Part shown: one piece after another, positions 36,135 through 45,246 of the stretch | Layout: every line of letters begins with the position of its first letter | Position numbering within the stretch: position 1 is the first letter of the stretch | From: Deltaproteobacteria bacterium | Lineage (GTDB): Bacteria; Myxococcota_A; Bradymonadia; REDH01 | Assembly: GCA_007693585.1 (NCBI GenBank) | Contig: REDH01000081.1 | Span: 1 to 64,000, forward strand | Length of the DNA: 64,000 nt | Direction of reading: 5' to 3' | The notes under the pieces: model-generated | What the model was told of the DNA's origin: nothing | The model's database searches: none | The model's input: only the letters and a program-made list of their open reading frames with translations | Translations under genes and position numbers: made by a program

Positions 36135-36995
36135 ATGGCCACGTACGTCATCGGCGACCTTCAGGGCTGTCTCGATACCCTGCAGCGTCTCCTCGACACC
36201 ATCGCATTCGATCCGGCTCGCGATCATCTTCTCTTCTGCGGTGATCTCGTGAACCGGGGACCGCGCTCGCTCGACACCCTTCGTTTCGTCCGTTCGCTCT
36301 GCGAATCGGGCCACGCGGAGACCGTGCTCGGCAACCACGACCTTCACCTGCTGGCCGCCGCCGAGAACCTCCGTCCAGCCCAGCGGAGGGACACGCTGCA
36401 GGAGATCCTGGAGGCGACCGATCGAGAGGGCCTGCTGGCATGGCTCCGTACGAGACCTCTGCTGCTTCGGCGCGGCGACCTGGTTCTCGTCCATGCAGGC
36501 CTCCTCCCCTCCTGGTCCATCGAAGAGGCAAGCGCCCTCGCCAGCGAGGCCGAAGCAGTGCTGCGCGCCCGTGGTCCCGCACCGCTGATGGGCCCGTTTC
36601 CGCCGCGCTATCACGCGAACATGGCCGCCCCCACCCGGGTTGCCATGACCGTCGCCGTGCTGACCCGAGTCCGCATGTGCTCCGCGCCCGATGAACCCGA
36701 CTTCTCGTTCAAGCGACCCCCGGAGGAGGCCCCCGACGGACTCCAGCCCTGGTTCGCTCACCCGCATCCTTCATGGTCCGGATCACGCATCGTCTTCGGA
36801 CACTGGGCCGCCCTCGGGCACAGGCAACTCGACGTGGGCGTCGCGCTCGACAGCGGATGCGTATGGGGACGCACGCTCACCGCGTGGTGTCAGGAGGAGG
36901 ACCGCGTGTTTCAGGTGGACGCCATCGACGCCCGGACCGGCACGGCTCTTGCGCCCGAACAACCCCAACCTAGAAAGGGCCGGACCCGGGGCTGA
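36135..36995 (+). CDS. apaH: Symmetrical diadenosine tetraphosphatase ApaH
   Basis: 286-residue metallophosphatase that splits Ap4A into two ADP and removes Np4N caps from RNA. The motifs GDLQGC, GDLVNRGP, GNHD and VHAG are those of ApaH, and FGHWAALG close to the C-terminus supplies the final metal-binding His. I start at 36135 (MATYVIGDLQGC), because the upstream GTG at 36126 adds only three residues. It lies 22 bases downstream of the exporter gene. Length and motifs are typical. Confidence 0.92.
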   Translation: MATYVIGDLQGCLDTLQRLLDTIAFDPARDHLLFCGDLVNRGPRSLDTLRFVRSLCESGHAETVLGNHDLHLLAAAENLRPAQRRDTLQEILEATDREGLLAWLRTRPLLLRRGDLVLVHAGLLPSWSIEEASALASEAEAVLRARGPAPLMGPFPPRYHANMAAPTRVAMTVAVLTRVRMCSAPDEPDFSFKRPPEEAPDGLQPWFAHPHPSWSGSRIVFGHWAALGHRQLDVGVALDSGCVWGRTLTAWCQEEDRVFQVDAIDARTGTALAPEQPQPRKGRTRG

Positions 36996-37066
36996 CAGAC
37001 GACGCTCGGCCCGTCCTTCTTCGAACATGCTGCACGAACGCCGCGACATCCACAGGAGTACCCCAC

Positions 37067-37564
37067 ATGAACCAGACCGTTGCCACCGACCTCGTCATTG
37101 GTGTGTCCTACACGCTCCGCGACCGCGACGGTCAGGTTCTCGACGAGGCCGATGAGTCCGATCCGCTCTACTACCTTCACGGACATGACAACCTCCTCCC
37201 GCGAGTGGAGGAGCAGATGGCCGGACTGACCATCGGCGACTCGAAGTCGTTCGAGATTCCAGCCGCCGACGGCTACGGGGAGCACGACGCCAACGCGTTC
37301 CAGCAGATCGACCGCTCGCACCTGCCTCCCGATCCGGAGCCGGAGGAGGGCATGGCGCTCATGGCCGACTTCGGCATGGGACCACAGCCCTACCGCATCA
37401 CCCGCGTGACCAGCGACAACGTGACCATCGATCTGAACCACCCCCTCGCCGGGGTCGACCTGCACTTCACGATGAAGGTCCTCGCCATTCGGGCGGCCAC
37501 CGACGAAGAGATCGAGCACGGACATGCCCACGGGCCGGATGGATCCCACGGGCATCATCACTGA
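37067..37564 (+). CDS. slyD: SlyD-type FKBP peptidyl-prolyl isomerase
   Basis: 165-residue cytoplasmic prolyl isomerase and chaperone. The FKBP core (VIGVSYTLRDRDGQVLDE, then YLHGHDNLLPRVEEQMAG and DGYGEHDANAFQQI) carries the inserted IF domain. The C-terminus ends in the metal-binding tail HGHAHGPDGSHGHHH, which is characteristic of SlyD and delivers nickel in other bacteria. AGGAG lies upstream of the ATG. It follows apaH by 71 bases on the same strand. Confidence 0.92.
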   Translation: MNQTVATDLVIGVSYTLRDRDGQVLDEADESDPLYYLHGHDNLLPRVEEQMAGLTIGDSKSFEIPAADGYGEHDANAFQQIDRSHLPPDPEPEEGMALMADFGMGPQPYRITRVTSDNVTIDLNHPLAGVDLHFTMKVLAIRAATDEEIEHGHAHGPDGSHGHHH

Positions 37565-37796
37565 CCCTCGGGCCGACGTGCGGTGTTGACCGTCCCGGCC
37601 TCATGAATGCGTGAGCCCACAGCATGCATCGATCCGCCAGGCCGGGACTCGGGAGGTGTCTACCGTCTCCAGCCTGCGGCTGCCTGAGGAAGCCACGGCA
37701 CGTCCGCCCCAACCGTGCGGCGCGCCGAAGACTCTACCCCCCGGTTCCGTTTGCGAGCACGCTTCGGCCAACCCCCGGTCTGGAGGTCCGGCGAAG

Positions 37797-38648
37797 CTAC
37801 CAGCCTGCCTGCCAGAGCAGTCCGGCGTGCCCCGGACCCACCACGGGAAGCAGTCGCGCGCCCTGATCCTGACCGTCGCTGCTGCCGGCTTCGGCGTTGC
37901 GGCCGCTCATGGCGAAGGTGACGACCGCAAGGCCGATTGCGCTCGCAGCCGCCAAACCGAATGCCACGTCCGCTCCGAGAGCAAGGTTTCGTTCCTCTGA
38001 TCGAATCACCTCGTGCGACGTCGGGCACAATCGTTCGGGACTGCAGGCGCCCTCGAGCATGTCCCTGCGGTCGCGGGCCTGAAGACCGAGGATGATGCCT
38101 GTCGTCACGCCCCCGACGGTCAACGCGCCGAGCCCGATCTGGAGCGCGCCCTTCGTTCCGACACCTCCACCGCGGGTGTCTTCGGACGCGGAACGCGAGT
38201 CCACGGCCGATGGGGCCGAGGGCGCCTCCGGCTGGGCATCGACGCGGGCAGCCCTCTGTTCCTCGAGTCGGCGCTCCATGTTCCGAATTCGTCGGTCGAT
38301 GGTCTCGCGCTCATCGGAAGTCGCGAAGGCCCGATAGCGGTTCAGGTACGACAGCGCCTGTTCCAGATCGCCGAGCCGCTCGTGCGCGTTGGCGATGTTG
38401 AACAGCAGCAGCGGCGCGCTCGAAAGTCGGAAAGCCTCCTCCCACGCGATGATGGACTCCTCGAACTGTCCCTCTTCGTACAGGATCGCGCCGTTCTCGA
38501 ACAGCTCCCGTGCGCGCTGCTGGTTGCGGGCATCTTCCTCGGGCTGCTCCACCTGGTCCTCGGCTGCCGCGGCTGACGGGTCCACCACCGGGCCCAGAAT
38601 CAGAAGTAGCGCAAGCGCGAAGAGGGATCTGTTCGAGACGGTCTTCAC
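37797..38648 (-). CDS. TPR membrane protein paired with the kinase-like gene
   Basis: 283-residue protein with an N-terminal signal peptide (cleavage near SAAAA-ED) and TPR-like helices at about residues 40-125 (RARELFENGAILYEEGQFEESIIAWEEA; IANAHERLGDLEQALSYLNRY). A short coiled segment and an acidic linker follow, then two hydrophobic stretches (LQIGLGALTVGGVTTGIILG and VAFGLAAASAIGLAVVTFAM). The C-terminus ends GHAGLLWQAGW. This layout is common in myxobacterial envelope proteins. It starts 4 bases after the stop of the kinase-like gene, so the two are almost certainly co-transcribed and may work together. Confidence 0.75.
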   Translation of the reverse strand: MKTVSNRSLFALALLLILGPVVDPSAAAAEDQVEQPEEDARNQQRARELFENGAILYEEGQFEESIIAWEEAFRLSSAPLLLFNIANAHERLGDLEQALSYLNRYRAFATSDERETIDRRIRNMERRLEEQRAARVDAQPEAPSAPSAVDSRSASEDTRGGGVGTKGALQIGLGALTVGGVTTGIILGLQARDRRDMLEGACSPERLCPTSHEVIRSEERNLALGADVAFGLAAASAIGLAVVTFAMSGRNAEAGSSDGQDQGARLLPVVGPGHAGLLWQAGW

Positions 38649-38652
38649 GGCG

Positions 38653-40584
38653 TCAATCTCCCCATGGGTTGCGGATGTCGGAGTGTCGAAGCGTCGGCTC
38701 CGGCTCGGCTTCGCGGGCGGGTGCGGCTTCGCGGGCGGGTGCGGCTTCGCGGGCGGGTGCAGCTTCGCGGGCGGGTGCGGCTTCGCGATCAGCGGGCTCG
38801 TCTCGCGACGGTGCGGGTGCGGCGGAAGGAGCCTGCTCGGTCGTCGGCCTGCGGGAATCGGTTCTGGTCGACGGAACGGTTCCGCTCTCGGTGTTCAGCC
38901 GATCGGACCTGGAGGACACCTCCGGCGCATCGAGATCGGCGTCATCGATCGGTGTCGGTTCGAGAGCGACCCAGGACTCGATTCGCCCGGACTGCACGAA
39001 CGTCAGCTCGAGGGGCTCATGATCGGGTGCGGTGACCCGCAATCGCACAGGTCGCCGGTCACCCACGAACAGGCCGTTGATCGGGAGATTTCCGACTTCG
39101 TGGTCCTCGTGGAACACGATTGCGCCCGGGGTATCGCCGTACAGGTCCATCAGGTGATTGTGGGGCGCGGTGGCGGCGCGCGCGACGCGTCTGGCGGCAA
39201 AGTCGACGGACTGCCTGACCGCGTCAGCACTGGCCGTGTCCTCGCTGGAGGCGGCTTGCTGAGCGGGCACGGGGGAAGGGGCGTCCACCTGTGCACGCTC
39301 TGATTCGGTCCCGGTCTCTCCGGGTCGGGTCAGCCACCAGGTCGCGACACCGGCCAGCAGCAGGACGACCAGGAGGGCCGGGAGCGCCCTGCGCACGGGC
39401 GACGTTCGGCGCTCCATCCTCCGGCGAACGTGGGTCGGCATCGGCAGTCTGATCTCGCTCGCCGGCTCGTCGTCGGCGATGACTTCTACCGGACCGCTGT
39501 TCTCGCCGCGGGGGTCGAGGAACGCACCGGCGGCGGGGGTCCCTTCGGGTTCGAAGCTCGATCCCGTGGACTCCGGCGCGAAGGTGCCGCTGTCATCGCC
39601 GGCGACGTAGCTGCCGCTGTGCCACTCTTCCGGTTCGGTCTCGGCCTCGTCGTCCTCGATGCCGTGACCGAGGTCGAGGCGGAAGCGGTGCGTTCCCGAG
39701 TCCGACGCGAGATCCTCGCGCAGCTCGGTGAGCTCCTCGTAGACCTCGTCGGCCGATCCCGGGCGAGCGGCCGGATCCTTGTGGACGAGTCGGGCAACGA
39801 GGCAACCGAGCGGCCCTTCGGCGACGGCATCGGGGATGTCGATGGGTCGGTCGTCGAGCTGGCGCGCGGCGAGGAGCATGTCCTTGTCCGGTTCCAGCGC
39901 CGACTCGCCCGTGAGCATCTCGATCAGGAGCAGGCCGAGGGAGTAGAGATCGCTTGCGGGAACGGGTTCGCCCTGCAAAGCCTCCGGCGCCGCGTATGCG
40001 GGCGACGACACGAAGCGGTCCCCGGCGATCTTGGGGGCCGACCCCGCCATGATCTCGGCCAGCCCGTGGTCGAGAATCTTGGCGATCGGGTGTGGATCGC
40101 CACTCGGCTGGGCGATCAGGACATTGGAGGGCTTGAGGTTCCGGTGCACGAGTCCCCGTGCGTGCCCTTCGGCGAGGCCCCGCGCAATGCCGGCCGAGAG
40201 CGAGGTCGCCGCGAGCGGCTCCAGGGGTCCATTGAGCCTGAGGGTCTCGGGGAGGGAGAGTCCACGGACCCGTTCCATGGCGATGAACCAGCGCCCCCCG
40301 TCGTCAAGGCCAAGTTCGAAAACCCGCACGCCGTTGCGACCCTGAAGGGCGGAGATCTTCGGGCCGAGCGTCTCGAAGCGCTCCTCGGCCCCGTTTCCCG
40401 TGATGGCGTCGGGCTTGAGCACCTTGACCGCGAAGCGGAGGGCATCGATGCTGCGATGACGCGCGGCGTACACCCAGGCGAAGGGGCCTTCGCCCAGGAG
40501 CTCGTCCAGCAGGTACTTGCCGTGCAGCACCTCTCCCTTGCCGGGAGGTGCGTTGGATTCGGATAGCGCCACGTCGACCTTCAT
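38653..40584 (-). CDS. Ser/Thr kinase-like protein, probable pseudokinase
   Basis: 643-residue membrane protein with a Pkn-type kinase domain at about residues 20-290. The ATP Lys is present (FAVKV, K54) and so is APE (199-201). The catalytic HRD is HRN (147-149, codon AAC), the DFG is DHG (172-174), and the Gly-rich loop GEGPFAWV lacks its third Gly. Loss of the catalytic Asp predicts no or weak kinase activity. A juxtamembrane acidic linker leads to one TM (about 400-419), then an extracytoplasmic PEGA-like segment (TPGAIVFHEDHEVGNLPINGLFVG) and a PAREAA repeat tail. The start could also be the ATG at 40593. Confidence 0.82.
   Translation of the reverse strand: MKVDVALSESNAPPGKGEVLHGKYLLDELLGEGPFAWVYAARHRSIDALRFAVKVLKPDAITGNGAEERFETLGPKISALQGRNGVRVFELGLDDGGRWFIAMERVRGLSLPETLRLNGPLEPLAATSLSAGIARGLAEGHARGLVHRNLKPSNVLIAQPSGDPHPIAKILDHGLAEIMAGSAPKIAGDRFVSSPAYAAPEALQGEPVPASDLYSLGLLLIEMLTGESALEPDKDMLLAARQLDDRPIDIPDAVAEGPLGCLVARLVHKDPAARPGSADEVYEELTELREDLASDSGTHRFRLDLGHGIEDDEAETEPEEWHSGSYVAGDDSGTFAPESTGSSFEPEGTPAAGAFLDPRGENSGPVEVIADDEPASEIRLPMPTHVRRRMERRTSPVRRALPALLVVLLLAGVATWWLTRPGETGTESERAQVDAPSPVPAQQAASSEDTASADAVRQSVDFAARRVARAATAPHNHLMDLYGDTPGAIVFHEDHEVGNLPINGLFVGDRRPVRLRVTAPDHEPLELTFVQSGRIESWVALEPTPIDDADLDAPEVSSRSDRLNTESGTVPSTRTDSRRPTTEQAPSAAPAPSRDEPADREAAPAREAAPAREAAPAREAAPAREAEPEPTLRHSDIRNPWGD
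38706..38787. repeat. 18-bp tandem repeat in the pseudokinase tail
   Basis: Four copies plus a partial fifth of CGGCTTCGCGGGCGGGTG, one with a single base change. They encode Pro-Ala-Arg-Glu-Ala-Ala repeats on the minus strand. The unit is a multiple of three. Confidence 0.9.
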
Positions 40585-40759
40585 TCTCTGCATCCCGGGC
40601 CTGAACATCCCCAGGTGGGCATGGACGCACGCGACGCGCGCAGCGCCGAGCGGTCCCCGTCCCCGATCAGCCTTGCAGAACACCGCGCCCTTGTCGACAC
40701 CTGTACGCGGATCGACATGGCCTCTCCCGCCCTCACGCCACCGTGTCCCACACTCGGCT

Positions 40760-41398
40760 TCACGGCCGCTCGATGGTGATGAGTCCCGTGTTCCCGGTGC
40801 ACAGGCCGCCTGCGACGACCACGTAGGAGAACGAGCCGGTCGGCGGAGACAGACTCGCGTCCACGGGCCCGCTCACGTCCATCAGCAGTTCCTGGCCGCG
40901 ACTCGTCTGGCCATACAGCTCGCCGGAGAAGATCCACGTGTCCCCGTCGGATGGAGCGAGGCTACCGCGAACATTGGCCTCGCTGAAGCAGGGCGCATCG
41001 GTGAACACCGACTGCCCCGTCACGGTGCACCCCTCCTGCTCAAGGAAGACGAGTGCATCCCCGGCCAGGCCAGCCTGAGACTCGTAGCTCCCCTCCCAGC
41101 GCCCCGTCAGATCGAAGCACGCGCCGTCGCTCCCGGAGGCCGCACCGCTGGACGACCCGCCACCCCCTGCTCCTTCCGTTCCCGGCGTCGATGGTTCGTC
41201 GGTGCGCACGCTCGGCTCATCCGACGGACTGGTTGGCGTCGGACCGGAGACGACAGTGTCCGCAGCATCGTCCGGATCACCGCCGCAAGCAATGGCGAGC
41301 AGGAGGACACAGGACACAACAAGACCCAGCGGCAGGGCCGCCCCAGCCCTGGAGCCCATGCCCTCGGACACACCTTGTTTCGTGAATGGGTCACGCAT
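40760..41398 (-). CDS. Small lipoprotein, unknown beta domain
   Basis: 212-residue lipoprotein. GGAGGT five bases before the ATG at 41398 fixes the start. The lipobox is LAIAC (Cys38), preceded by an unusually long n-region. A Thr/Ser/Pro linker (about 40-85) leads to a domain of about 125 residues, FDLTGRWEGSYESQAG...VTGQSV...GRWEGxY-like to VVVAGGLCTGNTGLITIERP, with four Cys. The pattern GxWxGxY with alternating strands suggests a small barrel of the extracellular lipocalin-like type. No specific function can be assigned. Confidence 0.72.
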   Translation of the reverse strand: MRDPFTKQGVSEGMGSRAGAALPLGLVVSCVLLLAIACGGDPDDAADTVVSGPTPTSPSDEPSVRTDEPSTPGTEGAGGGGSSSGAASGSDGACFDLTGRWEGSYESQAGLAGDALVFLEQEGCTVTGQSVFTDAPCFSEANVRGSLAPSDGDTWIFSGELYGQTSRGQELLMDVSGPVDASLSPPTGSFSYVVVAGGLCTGNTGLITIERP

Positions 41399-41524
41399 GG
41401 CTACCTCCACCATCAGCCCCCGAAGCTGCGCTCGCGTGGTATTTCCGACACAGCCCGTTCCGTCCGGGCGACCGTGCCCCCCGCCACGCAACCGCCTCCG
41501 GAAGGTTTACATTCGGCCACGTCA

Positions 41525-41552
41525 CGTATAGCGATAATCGAGGGGTGCGCAA
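41525..41552 (-). promoter_or_regulatory. Possible promoter for the 40760-41398 gene
   Basis: Minus strand TTGCGC (41552-41547), 16 bases, TATACG (41530-41525), leaving a leader of about 120 bases. Confidence 0.35.
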
Positions 41553-41626
41553 TGCGCCAATTTCGACGAATCCCGTCATGACGCACCGCGCAAACCCTCC
41601 GCGAAGCTCGGTTTATTCGTTTCCTC

Positions 41627-41669
41627 CGTACGGCGGAGCCACGTCACTCGTACGGCGGAACCACGTCAC
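41627..41669. promoter_or_regulatory. Paired 21-bp direct repeats, possible operator
   Basis: CGTACGGCGGARCCACGTCAC occurs at 41627-41647 and again at 41649-41669, one base apart, with one mismatch. The 22-base spacing is two helical turns, placing both copies on the same DNA face. They sit 32 bases before the ATG of the 41701 gene. The palindrome CCGTACGG overlaps the first copy. Confidence 0.45.
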
Positions 41670-41700
41670 CCCACCGCGACCCGCGCGACGAGACGCAGCC

Positions 41701-43440
41701 ATGTACACGCCAGTCCGCCCGCATCCCGTTGCCCTGATGGTCAGCGCGCTGGTCAGCGCTGTTCTCGCTGCGTGCAGCCTGCAGACGTATGACCTGGAGG
41801 CCTGCTCCGGCAACGACGAGTGCGTCGTATCGTTCGGCGCTGGTTCGACGTGCCGATCCGGCTACTGTTCACGGCCGTCATCGTGCTCCCGGGACCGCGA
41901 CTGCCTCGAACTCGCCGCAGGAGCGACCTGCGGACCGGAGGATCGCTGCACGCCCCCGCTCGCGTGCACGAGTGACGAGGAGTGCGAGACCTCCTTCGGT
42001 CTCGGAGCAACCTGCGGTCCGGGGTACTGCGTCGGCAACACACCATGCGCCTCGACCCCCGACTGCACCCGCACCTTCGGCTGGACGTCCACCTGCGACG
42101 ACGGGATCTGTCGCGAACTCCCCGCCAACCTGGAATGCGCCCTGACCTGGCCGCGCGATCTCCTCTCCTCCGATGAGTACAACGACTATCGCGTCGTCGG
42201 CCAGCTGTTCAACCGTTCCGAGCACACCATCGAGGGCCGCGCCGCCGAGGCCGTCATCCGAGTCCTCAACGATCGGGGCGGAATCTCCGGTCAGCGCCTC
42301 GGGCTCGTGCAGTGCAACCAGGGCTCGACCCGCGAGGCCACCGCACGCGCCACCCGTTACCTCGTCCAGCTCGGCGCCTCGGTCGTCGTCGGAGCCATGA
42401 ACTCGGACGCGACCGAAGCCGCGTTCGACGTCGCCGCTGCCGCCCGGATCCCCATGATCACCCCTGCCGCAGGCTCCCCTTCCCTCACCGATCGTCGCGT
42501 CGGGGACCAGCGCGCACGCCCCTCCGGAAACCAGCCGGGCTTCCTCTTCCGCACGATCCAGGACGACGAGGCGCAGGTCGAGGTCATCGCACAACGGTTC
42601 CGCGACGAGGGATATGGCAGCGTGGGCATCATCTTCCGACAGGGCGCGTACGGAAACGACATTCAGACGCTCCTCGTCCGGGCACTCAACGAGGCCCCGA
42701 GGATCGAGACCCAGTCGCGCGGGTTCGGCACCAACGTGGCCAACCTCGACGAGGAGCTCGGCGAGGCCATCAACGTGATGGCTTCGCGAAACCCGGACAT
42801 CGTCGTGTTCGCCTCGCCCGACACCTTCGACTACGTCACCTTCCTCGACTTCATCAGCGACGACAACGCCGACGCGTTCTGGCGGAACCGCCCCCTCTGG
42901 TTCACCGACGTCGCATACAACCGGCAGCTCGCCAACCAGATGGACGAGAGGGTCTACGCCTTCTTCGACAGCATCACCGGAAGTCGGCCCGCACCGCGCA
43001 CCGACACCGCGCTCTACAGTGACTTCATCACCCAGTACGATACCATCCACGGCAACCCGAACGACCCGCGAATCACCGCCTATTCCGCCACCACCTTCGA
43101 CGCCACCTGGCTCGCCGTCCTCGGCATCGCCCGCCTGATCGCCACCACCGAAAGCTCCAGCGAGAGCGACGGGCTCCGCGCCGCCCGTGGCATCCGGCTC
43201 GCCCTCAGCGGCGAAGGTACACCCATCTCCCTGCAGCCGGGGAATCTCTCCGCCCTGCTCAGCAGGATCAGCGACGGACAGCCCTTCCAGGTCGAGGGCG
43301 CCTCCGGTGACCTGCTCATCGATCGGGAGACGAACCAACTCCTGCGCGACAGCGCCCGCGTCGAGCTCTGGCGCCTCATCGAGCCGGAGGAACCGGGCTG
43401 CGAGGACTCCGCCCGCCCCTGCTTCCAGCGCGTCGACTGA
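41701..43440 (+). CDS. Type I periplasmic ligand-binding lipoprotein with Cys-rich N-terminus
   Basis: 579-residue lipoprotein (lipobox LAAC, Cys25). Residues about 30-140 hold four Cys-rich units of the form CxxxxECxxxFGxGxTCxxGYC. From about 145 the protein is a type I periplasmic-binding (Leu/Ile/Val receptor-like) domain: EGRAAEAVIRVLNDRGGISGQRLGLVQCNQ, VVVGAMNSDATEAA, IPMITPAAGSPSL and IIFRQGAYGNDIQ. Such domains sense or deliver amino acids or amides. The Cys-rich extension is not usual for them. No ABC permease of this class is in the window, so a sensory or scavenging role is possible. Confidence 0.8.
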   Translation: MYTPVRPHPVALMVSALVSAVLAACSLQTYDLEACSGNDECVVSFGAGSTCRSGYCSRPSSCSRDRDCLELAAGATCGPEDRCTPPLACTSDEECETSFGLGATCGPGYCVGNTPCASTPDCTRTFGWTSTCDDGICRELPANLECALTWPRDLLSSDEYNDYRVVGQLFNRSEHTIEGRAAEAVIRVLNDRGGISGQRLGLVQCNQGSTREATARATRYLVQLGASVVVGAMNSDATEAAFDVAAAARIPMITPAAGSPSLTDRRVGDQRARPSGNQPGFLFRTIQDDEAQVEVIAQRFRDEGYGSVGIIFRQGAYGNDIQTLLVRALNEAPRIETQSRGFGTNVANLDEELGEAINVMASRNPDIVVFASPDTFDYVTFLDFISDDNADAFWRNRPLWFTDVAYNRQLANQMDERVYAFFDSITGSRPAPRTDTALYSDFITQYDTIHGNPNDPRITAYSATTFDATWLAVLGIARLIATTESSSESDGLRAARGIRLALSGEGTPISLQPGNLSALLSRISDGQPFQVEGASGDLLIDRETNQLLRDSARVELWRLIEPEEPGCEDSARPCFQRVD

Positions 43441-43506
43441 CGACCGGGCCGGCACACCCCTTCCCTCACCCACCTGCGCAGCCGCGGTCCCCGGTGCGCC
43501 CTTCCC

Positions 43507-43746
43507 TCAGCCGAGTTCTTCGGCGCAAGCCGGCGTGACCGGAGCGGCGGGACATGTCAGCCACTCGTCAAAGCTCGGACAGTCGTCGCCGCGCTCGAGA
43601 CACACCGTGGCCCACGCCTGATAATCCCTGACCAGCTCCCGAGCCACGAAGCGAAGACGACCCGGAGCCGCCCCCTCCGGCACGAACAGCAGCCGTCGAA
43701 GACCACCCGGGCCTCCGGCCAACCTTCCTCTCCGTCGATCGCTCAT
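43507..43746 (-). CDS. Small hypothetical protein (79 aa)
   Basis: 79-residue protein with GAGGAA five bases before the ATG. An Arg/Gly-rich start is followed by RLLFVPEGAAPGRLRFVARELVRDYQAWATVCLERGDDCPSFDEWLTC. The balanced composition and three Cys in the last third suggest a genuine small protein rather than a shadow frame. I do not recognise it. It sits alone between converging genes and the next small gene on the same strand. Confidence 0.5.
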   Translation of the reverse strand: MSDRRRGRLAGGPGGLRRLLFVPEGAAPGRLRFVARELVRDYQAWATVCLERGDDCPSFDEWLTCPAAPVTPACAEELG

Positions 43747-43848
43747 CGTTTCCTCGTGGCTCGGGGGGAGTGCGGGAACCAGCCCGCTTCACCCCACGAA
43801 CCTCGACACGCCCCCCCCCCGTGCAAGCCACGTCATCCGCTCCATCGC

Positions 43849-44133
43849 TCAGCGCGGCTTCACCCGATAGCGACGCGTCATGACCCCCGGCTCGAAGAGG
43901 GGGTCCTCCAGCGTGAAGATGCCCTCCTTCGACTCGGGAATGCTCTTGAGGGCGGGAAACTCCCTGCGGAGGTAGTTCATCAGCGCCGTTCGGGCATCGG
44001 CCTGAGGCGCGAGGTGCTCGACATCGCACCACGGATCCTCGACCCGCCCGTCGACGTTCTTGATGAGTTGAAGCTGAAACGTGTGCCGGTGGAGCTGCTC
44101 CCCCCCGCCTTCCTTCTTCTCGCTGGCTTCCAT
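43849..44133 (-). CDS. Small hypothetical protein (94 aa)
   Basis: 94-residue soluble protein starting MEASEKKEGGGEQ. Its body reads HTFQLQLIKNVDGRVEDPW...ALMNYLRREFPALKSIPESKEGIFTLEDPLFEPGVMTRRYRV, an alternating strand/helix pattern of a compact domain. GAGGGG precedes the ATG. The longer frame reaching into the divergent ABC gene is not used. Function unknown. It is divergent from the ABC-2 exporter genes across 181 bases that contain the palindrome CGACGCGTCG at 44239-44248. Confidence 0.55.
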   Translation of the reverse strand: MEASEKKEGGGEQLHRHTFQLQLIKNVDGRVEDPWCDVEHLAPQADARTALMNYLRREFPALKSIPESKEGIFTLEDPLFEPGVMTRRYRVKPR

Positions 44134-44238
44134 GGCCCCTCGATTCGGGTGCTGCGGCACACTCCGGCCGCCCGGACTTCGTCTCCCGCGCGCCACCTTG
44201 CGCACGACGGTTCCAACGTTAGTCCAATTGGCCCGTCG

Positions 44239-44248
44239 CGACGCGTCG
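44239..44248. promoter_or_regulatory. 10-bp palindrome in a divergent promoter region
   Basis: CGACGCGTCG is a perfect palindrome between the divergent 43849 and 44315 genes. In a GC-rich genome such palindromes can arise by chance, so it is only a weak operator candidate. Confidence 0.2.
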
Positions 44249-44314
44249 GTCAATAGGCGATGCGCCGCGTCCACGCGTCCCCGCCCCCCCTTCCCTCCCC
44301 CCGCCATCGCCAGC

Positions 44315-45244
<930 letters not shown>

Positions 45245-45246
45245 CC

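Larger units (their letters stand above)
41399..41700. other. Divergent intergenic region with paired direct repeats
   Basis: Separates the small lipoprotein (minus) and the periplasmic-binding fusion (plus). It holds two 21-bp direct repeats near the plus gene and a promoter candidate for the minus gene at 41525-41552. An A/T-rich GTTTATTC around 41611 could be a -10 for the plus gene, without a clear -35. Confidence 0.45.
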
